Shown: positions 11,444-21,524 of the stretch, piece after piece
Numbering within the stretch: position 1 is the stretch's first letter
Layout: each line of letters begins with the position of its first letter
Origin: Dromiciops gliroides
Lineage: Eukaryota; Chordata; Mammalia; Microbiotheria; Microbiotheriidae
Direction of reading: 5' to 3'
NCBI RefSeq assembly: GCF_019393635.1
Contig: NC_057866.1
Location: forward strand, 171,710,403-171,774,402
DNA length: 64,000 nt
Translations under genes and position numbers: made by a program
The notes under the pieces: model-generated
What the model saw: the letters and a program-made list of their open reading frames with translations, nothing else
Databases searched by the model: none
Told to the model about the DNA's origin: nothing

Positions 11444-11449
11444 TTTATT
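11444..11449 (-). terminator. Candidate polyadenylation signal of the TRIM gene
   Basis: AATAAA on the minus strand, about 430 bases beyond the TRIM stop codon. Position is reasonable for a 3' UTR, but AT-rich DNA holds such hexamers by chance. Confidence 0.4.
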
Positions 11450-11879
11450 GAGCTACAAAGGATGCCTATAAAAGTTCACAAATTCATTGTTGGAGAACTG
11501 CTGTAAAAATAGCAATCATTTTATATTGAGCTTTACATGGACAAAACACTTTATACATTTTATCCTTTGCATCCAATAATCACCCTGGACAGTAGGTAAT
11601 GAAAACAGTCATTTCTGCAGTGAAATAATTGAGTTTCAACCCAATATGCCACCAGATTGTGAACAAATCCTACTGAGTTTTCCTTGAGTACTTATTTTAT
11701 AAGACAGATGTTGTTTTCTTCTAAAAAGACTCTTTTGCTAAATCAGTATTGGTTCTGAGAAATGGATATCTGTTCTCTTACCAAATGCTTGCTCAAATCA
11801 AGTCAGACCTATATTCACTCTACACTGAGTAGGGAGGATATGGAATATATCTTAGAACAAACTTTCAGGCATGAATATT

Positions 11880-12400
11880 TCATGGGTTGAGGGTCATTGG
11901 AATTCCCATCTCCTTACCCTCTATGGGAGGACAAGGAAAAAAAATAGGTCGAAGGGAATCAGAAAAATGGAACTTGGGGAACCGATATATAAAGCATTTC
12001 TGCAAGACATCATAAAATGAAAGAGCCCCTTCCTCGTAGTCGAGCAAAATCCCTACTTTGTGGATAGGTAAATATATTTGTTGTTGTAGGTTGTCAGGAA
12101 TGGTCATGACAGTGTATGCTTTTCCATTCCTAAAACATGAAAGAAGGAATATATCCTCAGGAGAGTCAAGAGTACTGTTATTTCTACTCAGTGATGCTTT
12201 GCATACACCAACTGCCCAAAGACTACCTTCTCCAACATCTACCTCCCAGTAGTGGATGCCAGATGTGAATACTTGAATCCCCAAGATGACACAATTTTCA
12301 AATCTGTAATTCTGCTGGTAGGATCCATGTAAGACAGTTTTCAGATCATCAGACACAATGAGATGGGGACAAGCACTTTCTGGATCCAGAATGATATCCA
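11880..12400 (-). CDS. TRIM exon 6: PRY-SPRY (B30.2)
   Basis: 172 codons plus TGA at 11882-11880. All three B30.2 signatures are present: DIILDPES (LDP), YWEVDVG (WEVE) and GILLDYEEGALSFYDV (LDYE), followed by YRFPKF and LRPIFFPCPP. SPRY normally recognises the target. The same exon is duplicated in broken form at 35-512. Confidence 0.95.
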
Positions 12401-15400
12401 CTGAAAAGAAAGAACAAAAAGGTTAATGGACCAGCAGGCACAGTACAGGGTTCCCTCCTAATGTGGTCCATCTGAACTCATGTTGTCTGGGCAGAAAAGA
12501 TCCCCCAGGAGAGGTATTTGAGAAGAAAGACTAAAATTACAAATGCAAGGCTGCATGTGCTACTGTCTACTTGAGGCAAGTGCCTTCATTCATTGTATCC
12601 CTTCCAAGGTGATATTGCCACTAAGATGCATCTTGAGACCCTAGAGAGCACATTTCATACAAAAAAAATCATTGCATTGGACTAAAATAACATTTCAAGC
12701 TCCTTTTGCTGCCTTGTAGCTACTTTTGGGATTAAGAAAATGCCATAGCCCCCTATCTGGCCACCAGCCTAAACCCTATATTTCTTGTCATTATTAAAAC
12801 CCCCTAGTCCTTTGTTGTGTTGTATTATTGTTGCTGTTGTTCTTGTTTTTGTGGGACAATAAGGGTTAAGTGACTTGCCCCCAGGTCACACAGCTAGTAA
12901 TTGTCAAGTGTCTGAGGCAGGATTCGAACTCAGGTCCTCCTGAATCCACAGCCGGTGCTTTATCTACTGTGCCACCTAGCTGCTCCCCTGAGTCCTTTTA
13001 AATGGGGATCCAATGGTACCCATACCAATCCTCACCTTTGAAGTGTTTCAGCATTTCCCACATCAGTGTATTTTGAAAAATGGTTGATGGAGCTGTGACA
13101 ACCTCTGGAATATGAGACAACATCGACTCACACCTGCAGAGAAGACAGACTCATTTAACACTGGGGATCAGCACAGGCCTATGCACTCACCTGGCCTCAC
13201 TGCCCTTCCATTATTTTTTTCTAACTGTCAAGATACTATTTAACCCCATTTTCCAATGCTAAGACCCAGCAACCAAGCTGTGTCCTGAGTTTGGCATAAC
13301 AGCAATCCTTTTAACTAACCCTTTGGATGAACACTGCTACAACTAAATAACAGAAATTATGGTCCCTAAGCTTGGGCAAGCACCAAGAGGCCCAGATATG
13401 AAGCTTTGTTGTGAATGGACTTTTTGTCACTAAACAACCTTGTCTCATTCTTGCTATTGCGACTCACCACTGTAGGTACAGTAAAGTGTTTGACTCTTTG
13501 TCTAGCCACAAGTATAAAAATCAAGGCTTAGCCACACTAAAGCAGGTCTCCCCACTGGGATGTCTATAGCTGCTCCTTGCTTGTAATCAGTTTCCCTCAC
13601 CTTGAGAATTAAACTTCTGTTTGATGGCTGACTCTCCTATCTCTAGCCCTCACTGAGTGGCTCTGGGCCATTCACAGGTTAAGAGGCCAGTTCTGATCTG
13701 GTCAACAGAAGGAATGCATTATTGTATGGATCATATTGCCCCCCCACCCCAAACTTTCACCCTGCTGCTTCAGTCCTCTTAACAGGAACTGAAATTTAAT
13801 CTTACCTGGTTAGAGTGTCTCCTACTACCTAGAGAGAAAAGAGAAAATGTGAGTTATAAGAGAAAAGATATGCCCTCTGCCTGGCCCTTCTGTGATGTGA
13901 TTTTCCAACTTGCACACAAAGGCACAGCCGAGTAATAATCTAGTATATTTACTTGGTTAATGGAAGCCAGAAGTAGGAAAAGCAGGATAAGGAAGCCATA
14001 GAAGGAGGTATATGAAAGAAAATTCTCCTGGGGGAAAAAAAAAAAAGCTCTGTGACATCACAAGACCAGGAGGAATGTGTTCTGTGCCTGAAGGATACTC
14101 AGGTAAAGATCACTGACCACAGGTCATGGATTAGTCTCAGTGTGAAGGGATATATTCACCACAAAAATTGTCCATAACTGGAAAACTCAAAAGTTTGACT
14201 TCTAATTTCCCTGGTCTTGCTAGCATCCATGGCTTTGTCCCCTGCCTTCTGAACCTCACAACCTACATGATATTTGAACATTTTCCTCATACTTCATCAT
14301 AATTTGGAACATATATTACTGTTATTCAGAAATGAATTATATGATACACTGTATTTCTATTGAATAAGGCTATTTGTTTGCCTGTTTTTCATGATTATAA
14401 ATGTATAACCCCTAAATCAAGTTGCTTCTATAAAGTTGCTTACTGGCTTAGAGAGGAGGGAGGAAAGGGAGGAAGAGAGAGAATTTGGGTTCTGAATTCT
14501 AAAAAAAGGGAATGTTGAAAATTGGTTTTACATGGAATGTGATAAATGTTACAAAAAAGGCAAAAATGAATAAGCAGCAGCAGAAGAAAGAAAAACCAGC
14601 AGTGAAAGAAAATAGGATGGTAGCCTGGTCCCCACTTTATCTGCTCATTCTGCTGAACCCAGCAGATCTTAAGGGGGCTGGATAGAGTTGTCTTGAATCA
14701 TACAGTTTTTCCAACTTACCTGTAGAAGTTGAAGATCCGACTTCTGACGCTTTTGCTCTAGATCTACCATCTCCTCCCTTAGTCTTTGAAGATGCTGGTA
14801 GAGTTTGACCTCATTTTCTCTTACATTCTTGACCTTCTTAGTTTCCTCCTGGGTGAATGTGAGAAGATGCAGCTCTTCCTCTTTCTTCAGCAATTCATGA
14901 AATCTTCTGTATTGGGCTATGATACTCTCCCTCCAAGCTTGTCCCTTTTCCTGCAAGGAAGTCATTCTGAGAAGATCCTGAGCCCTCCAAATCCACATAA
15001 AAATAAGTATAATGTCAGGAGCAGCTAGGTGGCACAGTGGATAAAGCACCTGCCCTAGATTCAGGAGGACCTGAGTTCAAATTTGGCCTCAGATACTTGA
15101 CATTTACTAGCTGTGTGACCCTGAGGAAGTCACATAACCCTCATTGACCCACAAAATAAATAAACAAATAAGCCAACAAATAAACAATTTCCCTTCCTCT
15201 TCATCATTAGGAAGATTTTGTATATAAATACTGTGAGAAAATTAATAATAATGGTTTGGGGGGAACCCAGGGACACCCCCACACACACACACACACACAA
15301 ACACACATGAACTCTGACTGGTTTCCTAGAGCCAGCCCAGAGTCAGTAGAAATTCAAAAGAAATGTAGATTGACCTTCCTGACTACCTAAAGGAAGTTAA

Positions 15401-17160
15401 CTTAGCTTGGCACCCCAAAGTCATGTCAATCAATGGATTTGAATGTTACTGGCCAATTAGGTTGGATCAATGTGTAGTGACCCACATCTAAATGAGAGGA
15501 TAAAAGTCCTTGGGGGAGGGGGTCGCTCTCTTCTCTTCTCTTCTCACTATACCTCTCCCTGGATACTGACTTACCTTACCCCGGGGTTCTCTGCCCAGCT
15601 CCTCTTCCTGGGATTCTATGCTGGGTTCACACATGGTCAATTTTATAATAAATGCTTAATGCCAAAGACTGATGCAAATAGCCTCTACTTTATAAGTAGC
15701 AATATGTTAGAAAGCCTAGCTAAATTCCCCAATAACTTAGAACAGAGACAGGCTTCCCCCCAATATTTCAAATGACACAATACATACCTTCTAGTCTAGT
15801 CAGAGAGTGATGTTCATATGGTAGAAAGATGACATCAGAGGCAGGAGAACCAGGATTTGAATTCTGCCACTGACATATAACCGTGCCTATTACCCAATGC
15901 AAATCCCTTACTGATTTCCTGCTCTGATTTCCTCTCTAAAACTAAGGGTCAGAAAAGGTACCGACGTATATAGATAAAATTTTCTCATCCCCAAATTCCC
16001 AATACTAATAAGATCACAAGGTTTATTTTATTATTATTATTTTTTTTTGTGGGGCAATGAGGGTTAAGTGACTTGCCCAGGGTCACACAGCTAGTAAGTG
16101 TCAAGCGTCTGAGGCTGGATTTGAACTCAGGACCTCCTGAATCCAGGGCCAGTGCTTTATCCACTGCGCCACCTAGCTGCCCCCTGGTTTAATTTATCTT
16201 AACCAACTTTCATGATAAAGCAGCTGACAGCTTTGTGGAGGATAGGATTGTCACCAATGTCTACTGCCTGAGAGGAGCCTCAAGATCCCTTGGAACTGTG
16301 TTCAAGTCCTTAGAGCCACAAACTGTTCTGGAGACTTTTCTCTCAGAGAACAAGACACTCACCTTCCACATCTTCTCCTTCTGCCTCTCTTCACACAACA
16401 TGTTCTCAACGATCTCCATTTCTACATGGCAAAGATCTGACAACTTTTGGAGTTTGTCCTAGATAAAACAAAACAAAACAAAACAAAAACATCCATAGAT
16501 TCACCAAGATGCATTTCACTGAACTGTGAAGCTCTGTTGCTAAGCTGAGTCCCTCCACCCAGGAGCCAGGCCGGTGACACAGTGTCTATTGGGAGCTAAC
16601 ATGTGCAGAAGATGCAGAGACTACAAGGCTCCATGGTCTCCAACACAGCAGTTCATGATACAGGTAATTGGCTCAGAAGTATCACCAATGGGAGTGAGGG
16701 GATGCAAGCTGGGGTCCTTCAAAGTAGAAACACTTACCCTGGAATCCTTTGCAGCCTTTTTTATGGTGTACACTGTATGGCTGCTGTGCTCTGGGGATTG
16801 GGAACAAGATGCACAGATGAGAGATTGCTCATGCTCACAGAACAATAATGCCTTCCTTTGGTGTCGCTCGCATATGACCCTCTCCTCCTCTAATGACAGT
16901 AAGTAGGGTCTGATGTTTCTGGCTATGCTGGCCAGATTCCCTAGGTGGTGGTCAGGCTCCAAGTCTCTCTCTATCATCTCAAAGGTTCTTCTGAAGTCAG
17001 GACAAGGGCAGGGTTGGTCAGCTTCTCTCCGGTCCCTGAGGTGGCATTGGCGACAAACATTGTGGACACAGCCTAAGGTCACTGGATGGCTGGAGTAGTG
17101 CTTGCACAAAGGACAGGTCAGATCTTCCTTGAGGTTTTCAGCTAAAGGAGCCTCAGCCAT
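11880..17160 (-). CDS. TRIM family (C-IV) protein, putative E3 ubiquitin ligase, 6 coding exons
   Basis: Coding exons on the minus strand: 17160-16738, 16458-16363, 14950-14720, 13828-13806, 13133-13036, 12400-11880. All introns are GT-AG and phases join cleanly, giving 463 codons without an internal stop. The 96/231/23-nt exon series is a hallmark of TRIM genes. Domains: RING about residues 16-56, B-box 2 about 97-128, coiled coil about 140-250, PRY-SPRY about 291-463. C-IV TRIMs typically ubiquitinate targets recognised by SPRY, often in antiviral or inflammatory signalling; target and process here are unknown. Oddities: the eighth RING ligand is Phe56 (CPDF where CPxC is expected) and the B-box Asp is Glu111. 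I cannot name an orthologue. The introns hold SINEs, an L1 tail and two LTRs; the exons are free of insertions, which suggests constraint. Confidence 0.9.
12850..12990 (-). mobile_element. SINE in TRIM intron 5
   Basis: Reverse-oriented SINE from 'gggacaataagggttaagtg' to 'gtgccacctagctgctcccc'. Well conserved. Confidence 0.92.
13036..13133 (-). CDS. TRIM exon 5: linker before PRY
   Basis: 98 nt between a ctgcag acceptor and a gtgagg donor, encoding R/CESMLSHIPEVVTAP...WEMLKHFK. It ends with one base of a Val codon completed in exon 6 (KHFK-V-DIILDP), a standard TRIM junction. Confidence 0.88.
13227..13678 (+). mobile_element. Solo LTR in TRIM intron 4 (family A)
   Basis: Begins TGTCAAGATAC, has a TATA-like 'gtataaaaatc' at about 13510 and ATTAAA at about 13610, and pairs in order with 24757-25200 ('cccagcaaccaagctg', 'ccttgcttgtaa', 'gaattaaacttctgtttgat'). 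It lies antisense to the TRIM gene. Old endogenous-retrovirus LTR by structure; boundaries approximate. Confidence 0.7.
13806..13828 (-). CDS. TRIM exon 4: 23-nt micro-exon
   Basis: ctctctag/ then 23 nt /gtaag; encodes VVGDTLT plus two bases of an Arg codon completed by exon 5. A 23-nt exon at this place is typical of TRIM genes. Confidence 0.88.
14440..14575 (+). mobile_element. L1 3' UTR remnant in TRIM intron 3
   Basis: G-rich 'gaggagggaggaaagggagg', then 'gaatgttgaaaattggttttacatg', the usual end of the local L1s. The older sequence from about 14290 may belong to the same piece. Confidence 0.5.
14720..14950 (-). CDS. TRIM exon 3: coiled coil
   Basis: Exactly 231 nt, 77 codons, phase 0, from EKGQAWRESII to SDLQLLQ. 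Rich in E, K, L and Q with heptad spacing, as in the family's dimerising coiled coil. Donor gtaagt. The open frame seen further 5' of it runs into a SINE and is not exon. Confidence 0.92.
15013..15182 (+). mobile_element. SINE in TRIM intron 2
   Basis: 'ggagcagctaggtggcacag' head to a CAAATAAA-type tail. It directly precedes exon 3 in transcript order and explains the open frame running out of that exon. Confidence 0.92.
15232..15735 (+). mobile_element. Solo LTR in TRIM intron 2 (family B)
   Basis: TGTGAGAAAATTAATAATAATGG start, an internal CA repeat, 'catgtcaatcaatgg', and AATAAA in 'ataataaatgcttaatgcca'. Shares these blocks with 25203, 30383, 38717 and 56162. Antisense to the TRIM gene. 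Ends approximate. Confidence 0.7.
15280..15308. repeat. CA microsatellite inside the LTR
   Basis: Run of CA dinucleotides. Confidence 0.9.
16033..16187 (-). mobile_element. SINE in TRIM intron 2
   Basis: Reverse SINE, from 'ggcaatgagggttaagtgac' to 'cacctagctgccccc', preceded by an A-tail complement of T and TTA repeats. Confidence 0.95.
16363..16458 (-). CDS. TRIM exon 2: start of coiled coil
   Basis: Exactly 96 nt, 32 codons, phase 0, beginning DKLQKLSDLCHVEME and ending KEKMWK. Polypyrimidine/AG acceptor and gtgag donor. Confidence 0.92.
16738..17160 (-). CDS. TRIM exon 1: RING and B-box 2
   Basis: 141 codons. The ATG at 17160-17158 lies four bases after an AG acceptor (tttctgctcag/gaacATG). 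RING ligands C16, C19, C31, H33, C36, C39, C53; position eight is F56 (codon TTC), with an extra C51 nearby. B-box ligands C97, H100, C108, E111, C116, C119, H125, H128. The donor is gtaagt. An in-frame extension upstream of the ATG is intronic by this model. Confidence 0.92.
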
Positions 17161-17564
17161 GTTCCTGAGCAGAAACAAAGTTGGAGAATAAGTCCTTGGC
17201 CTTCTCTGCTTGTGCTTATTTATCTCTGAGGGTCCATTGGCCACTGCCCAGCTGTAAGACAAATAGTAGGGCATGAGATTTTGGGGGGAGAAAGATAAAA
17301 GTACATTTTGTAGCCATAGTCTGGGTCCAGAAATAGACATATCTTTGCTCTAATCTGTATAGGAAAAGTGGCTTTTTTTTTTTTAAGGAAGCCTGAGACT
17401 CTAGTGAGCGGCACTTTTTGCCCTGTTATCTTTTTCTTTTCCTTATTGAGCTAGTAGATCTCTACCCCCTTCACATTGGAACAACATCCCTTTCTGGCCT
17501 TTATTGAACAGGAGTCATTGCCTTCTATGCTTATTCCAAAAGAAAAAAAGGAGGAAAAAATTAC

Positions 17565-17650
17565 CTGTGGGTTACTGGCCTTGATGAAATAGGAGAAAGC
17601 TTCCTTCAGAGTCTCCACATCTAGAACTAAGCATCCAAGAATAATGCACT
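17565..17650 (-). other. Putative 5' UTR exon of the TRIM gene
   Basis: Starts about 25 bases downstream of a TATA box and ends at a good donor (ccacag/gtaat). It would splice to the acceptor four bases before the ATG. The start is approximate. Confidence 0.55.
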
Positions 17651-17673
17651 GAAACAGATTCCCTTGGTCTGGG

Positions 17674-17682
17674 CCTTTTATA
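17674..17682 (-). promoter_or_regulatory. TATA box of the TRIM gene
   Basis: TATAAAAGG on the minus strand in a GC-richer setting ('gggtataaaaggccc'), correctly placed for the 5' UTR exon. No CCAAT box or exact interferon-response element was found just upstream. Confidence 0.6.
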
Positions 17683-17759
17683 CCCTTCTGGGCTTCTGGG
17701 ATTCACCTCTGTGGATCATAGGGTGAAAATGACTTTGAAAACCCTATTCGATTTAATCA

Positions 17760-18310
17760 GCACTTACTTAGTTCATTGTGTTTTTTTTTACTAAGTATCA
17801 ATGATTGAATTACTGAGATAGGATAGAATTAAGTTTGAATGGATTCATGCTGTCAGATTGGGAGGCATGTAGGTTAGAATTAATTAATCCATTATGTATG
17901 GCTAGTTATGTTGCTTTTAATTGATGTATAGGATAGATTCCTACATATAAAGGTGTTATAAAGATTCTTTATTAACTTGTATATTAGTCTTTCCCTACCT
18001 TGCCCCGATGAATAGACCATGAGAGCTGTTTTCCAAACAGGCAGTTTACCCTTTTCTATGTTCTTTTTTGCCTGATATCCATAACTGCTTATGGAAAGTG
18101 CCAGAGTCCTGTGGACCAAACATTCCTTGAACTGAGGAAAGTCTGATGACTAAACGTTGGTGATTGATGGACATTTCCCTTTCCCCCATTCTAGAGTTGA
18201 CCAATCATGAAATTGTGCCACCTCACTCCATTTTTAATACTACCTCAATGACTATAAAAGCGATTTTCCTCAAGCATAGGGGCTCTTGATGCAGAGAATC
18301 TTGGACCCAA
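17760..18310 (+). mobile_element. Possible LTR-like sequence
   Basis: Contains 'gactataaaagcg' at about 18250 in an LTR-like setting upstream of a GC-richer stretch. No paired copy in the window, so this is a weak call. The sequence could equally be unique upstream flank of the TRIM gene. Confidence 0.25.
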
Positions 18311-18324
18311 TTGGTTAAGAAAAT

Positions 18325-18450
18325 ACAATGGTGGCAGAGCGATTAACTGTTGGTCTCAAAACCAGGAAGATCACATTTCAAAGCCTGCTTCTGACACGTA
18401 TTAGCTGTGATGTCGACTGAGCAAGTCCTTGAATCTTGCACTGCCCTTGG
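18325..18450 (+). mobile_element. Degraded SINE
   Basis: tRNA-like head 'aatggtggcagagcgattaa' and 'tattagctgtgatgtcgact', diverged from the main family. Not a tRNA gene: no acceptor-stem pairing could be found. Confidence 0.5.
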
Positions 18451-18509
18451 TCAGTCTTCTCTAAGGCAACATTGCAGAGAAGGTGTTGTTTAATAATAAT
18501 TATTCCTTA

Positions 18510-18800
18510 GGGTTTCACCCTAAAGAAATTAGGCAGACTCAGGAAAGATGTAGCAGGATTTTATTATTACATCCAAGACATGTGTTTCATGGTTCTGGGT
18601 TCCAAACTCAGGCTGAGCTTGAGTTTTTAAAGAAAAATTATTGAAGTAAAGGGATTCATTTTTGACAGGTTTAAGCTAGGAGGAAATTGGTTAGTATTAT
18701 CTCAAAATTGGGAATACAATACAGGTGGGTTACTGATCACCCTGGGGAATGAAGGCACATGTGTCTACTGCCTTTCATTTGGGGATTAGAGCAGCTTCCT
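18510..18800 (-). mobile_element. Possible LTR fragment
   Basis: On the minus strand an AATAAAATCCTGC polyadenylation-like block precedes 'gagtctgcctaatttc'. Structure suggests an old retroviral LTR; no pair in the window confirms it. Confidence 0.3.
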
Positions 18801-18817
18801 TATAAAAGAACTGTCCC

Positions 18818-18971
18818 AGCTAGGTGGCACAGTGGATAGAGCACAAGCCCTGGAGTCAGGATGACCTGAGTTCAAATCCTGACTCAGACACTTAACACTT
18901 ACTAGCTGTGTGACCCTAGGCAAGTCACTTAACCCCAATTGCCTCACAAAAAAAAAAAAAAAAGAAGTAGG
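18818..18971 (+). mobile_element. SINE with target duplication
   Basis: 'agctaggtggcacagtggat' to an A tail, flanked by ataaaagaactgtccc (18802-18817) and ataaaagaattgtccc (18972-18987), 15 of 16 matching. The head lacks its first few bases. Confidence 0.95.
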
Positions 18972-19194
18972 ATAAAAGAATTGTCCCATTTATCGGTGTA
19001 GTCTCCTTCTGTCACATACCCAACTTAGGGCAAGAGAGATCTGTCATGTTTCCCTGTGTAAATCCCCATAAATTATATTACTAAAAGGAAACAAGATCAT
19101 GGATATGCTCAGATTTAAGTAGTGGTAGGGAATTAATTCTTTAACTATATCATTCTGTGCTGGTGGAGGAATTTTTTCCTCAGTGAGTTTAGGT

Positions 19195-19620
19195 GCTATC
19201 CTATTGATGTGGGCTGGAATTAAGGGTCATATTGATCATGAGTCATCCCCAAAGAATTACAAGACTCAGTGACTCAGTTTCCCAAGTTTTATTGCAATAC
19301 TGTGGGTGACCACAGGGAGAGAACCAGAATAGTGGAAAGGTATCTCTTGAATAGTAAAAGAAAAGACAGTTATATTTATAGTATGGATAAATTGATTATC
19401 AGTCTCATTATAATAATCTCCACCTTTGGGAGGTACAGGGCAGGGCCTATCCTAATTTGGAGTTCCTGGGGTCCTAAGCCAACCCCCTAGGCAGGTACCT
19501 TTTTCTGTGGAGGTGTGTTTTTGGGGTTTACAGGTCATAACGTGAATCTGGAGACAAATTTGGCCTTTTCTGCACACATCTCTTTTTGATTCCCATGCTT
19601 CGTTTCAAAACATCTTAATT
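19195..19620 (-). mobile_element. Possible LTR fragment
   Basis: Minus-strand AATAAAACTTGGGAAACTG block followed by GAGTC-rich sequence, LTR-like. A weak call from composition and polyadenylation signal only. Confidence 0.3.
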
Positions 19621-19864
19621 TTTCACTAGAATTTCTATAGCCTGTCATTTTATTTAAGGTCTTCATGACCTAGCTCCTTCTGTTCCTATTATGAGTACTG
19701 ATTACTATGGGTAAGAGAACCTAGCATCCTGACTTGTAAGTTATCCATTAACTGGTATCTGAATCCTTCTTAGAGCTCATATCTGAATTAGAGCTTGGGT
19801 CCTAGGTTTTTCTATTAACCCTTTTTTTTGCCTCCTACATCACTATAAAAAATACACAGGTGAA

Positions 19865-20003
19865 GGGGCAGCTAGATGGCACAGTGGATAGAGCAACAGC
19901 CCTGGAGTCAGGAGTACCTGAATTCAAATCAGGTCTCAGACACTTAACACTTACTAGCTGTGTGACCCTGGGCAAGTCACTTAACCCCAATTGCCTCACT
20001 AAA
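19865..20003 (+). mobile_element. SINE with perfect target duplication
   Basis: Same subfamily as 10342-10511 ('cccaattgcctcactaaaa' end). Flanked by aaaaaatacacaggtg at 19847-19862 and 20004-20019. Confidence 0.95.
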
Positions 20004-20184
20004 AAAAAATACACAGGTGGAATACTTTCAAGGTTTGGGGTAGGGGTAAAAGAAATTTCAAAATGTAAAAGCAAAGTGATAACACCCTCATGAAACAGAA
20101 ATCATATATATCCCTGCTACTGTGAACAGACCAGAAACAAGCTTATGAAATGAAAGGCTCTTCCATATCTTTTGCTGATTGGGT

Positions 20185-20315
20185 AAAAAGGAACCATTCG
20201 AGTCACAGTCTCCTAAGGACATTTCATGTGAATGATTTCCATGAACTAATGCAGAGTGAAGTAAACAGAACAAAGGAAACAATTTATACAGTAAAGACAT
20301 CTTAAAGAAAAACAA
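20185..20315 (+). mobile_element. Old L1 3' fragment
   Basis: 'aatgcagagtgaagtaaaca', 'gaacaaaggaaacaatttat' and 'taaagaaaaacaacc' correspond to the ORF2 end and 3' UTR of the local L1 type, strongly diverged. Confidence 0.5.
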
Positions 20316-20490
20316 CCTTAAATCAGTCCTATCTCTCCTCTGCCTCTCATGTCCACCTCAATCTTTCTCCAGACTTCTCTTTTCTCTTGCCCCATCATAA
20401 CCCTAGTTCAGACTTTTATTATGCCAATGGCAATGGCTCCCTCACTGATTATCCTAATTCTTTTCTCTTTTTGCTACAACAATCTGTTCC
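20316..20490 (+). mobile_element. Possible L2 fragment
   Basis: Pyrimidine-rich 'ctccagacttctcttttctc' and 'cccatcataaccctagttca' are typical of L2 3' regions, but the match is loose. Confidence 0.35.
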
Positions 20491-20554
20491 TGATAAGGGT
20501 TCTTTTTCACATTACTCCTTAGGTTTCTGTTTAGGCTAGTGTTAAAATGCAGCA

Positions 20555-20940
20555 GTTACTCCACAGAGTTTATTTCTTATAGCACAATATTATTCCATAA
20601 CAATCATACCACACCTGGTTCAGCCATTGCCCAATTGATAGGGATCCCCTCAATTTCCAATTCTAAAAGGAGTTTCTATAAATATATTATGGACATATAG
20701 ATCCTTTCCTTTTTCTTTGATATCTTTAAGGTACAGATCTAGTGGTGGTCTTACTGGATCAAAGGATATGCACAGTTACATAGCTCTTTGTGCATAGTTC
20801 CAGATTGTTTGCTAGAATGGTTGGAGGAGTTTCTTATTCCACCAACAATTCATTGATGTACCTTTTTTTCCTCATCCTCTCCAGCATTTTTCATTTCTGA
20901 TAGGTTTAAAGTAGTGTTTCAGAGTTGTTTTGATTTCTCT
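20555..20940 (-). mobile_element. Old L1 ORF2/3' end, part 1
   Basis: Reads in parallel with 41170-41555 of the better preserved reverse L1 ('ttcagccattgcccaattga', 'ctcaatttccaattc', 'ggatcaaaggatatgcacag'). It stops abruptly at 20940 and its continuation is found at 24534. Confidence 0.85.
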
Positions 20941-21524
20941 TGGTGGGAACAGAAATTAATATAGGTAGACTGAAGTTCAAGATATGAGTTTTATCAATTT
21001 CTTAAAAGAGCTCTCGAGAAGGAGGGAGCTGCTGTTCTGATACAGGAGTCAAGCCCAACACCACAGTCACCCTGACACAGATCCAGTCCCAGGAAGGCCT
21101 CATCAGAGAAGGAGACCCCCAGAGCCTCTGAATCAGCTGAAGTGCCAGTGTTGTCTTGAACTAAGCTCACAGTCTGGTGAGAGGGCTGAGCCCTGGGAAG
21201 GGGGAAGACTACAGGAATCTATGCTGGGGCTGAGGCAGAACTTGGATTTTTCACTCCTGCTGAGAACCAAGAGGTAGGCTTGAGTAGCAGTGTCCCAGGT
21301 GGGGGAGGGGCATAGGCTCGTCAGAGCTAACAACCACAACACACAAAGCTGGTTGATTAGCAAGTTGGTCTGGGGTCATCTACGGACCAGGGAACAGGTC
21401 AGACAAGTGAAGAACCTGATCCTCCTTAAATCATACCACCTGGGACTTCTGAAGCTTGGGATACTGCAGGCTGGAAACAGTGCCCCACTTTAAGGAGCTA
21501 AAAGTCAAGTAAAAGAAAGGCAAG

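Noticed and set aside
16621..17340. N-terminal extension of the TRIM protein upstream of residue 1
   Set aside because: The ATG at 17160 lies just after a strong acceptor and is followed by the RING at the usual distance; the extension is intron sequence by this model.
17720..17760. Interferon-response element upstream of the TRIM TATA box (two GAAA motifs)
   Set aside because: Spacing between the GAAA motifs is too long for the GAAANNGAAA pattern.
18325..18420. tRNA-like heads of SINEs as tRNA genes
   Set aside because: No cloverleaf or acceptor stem can be formed; only the promoter-like boxes are shared.
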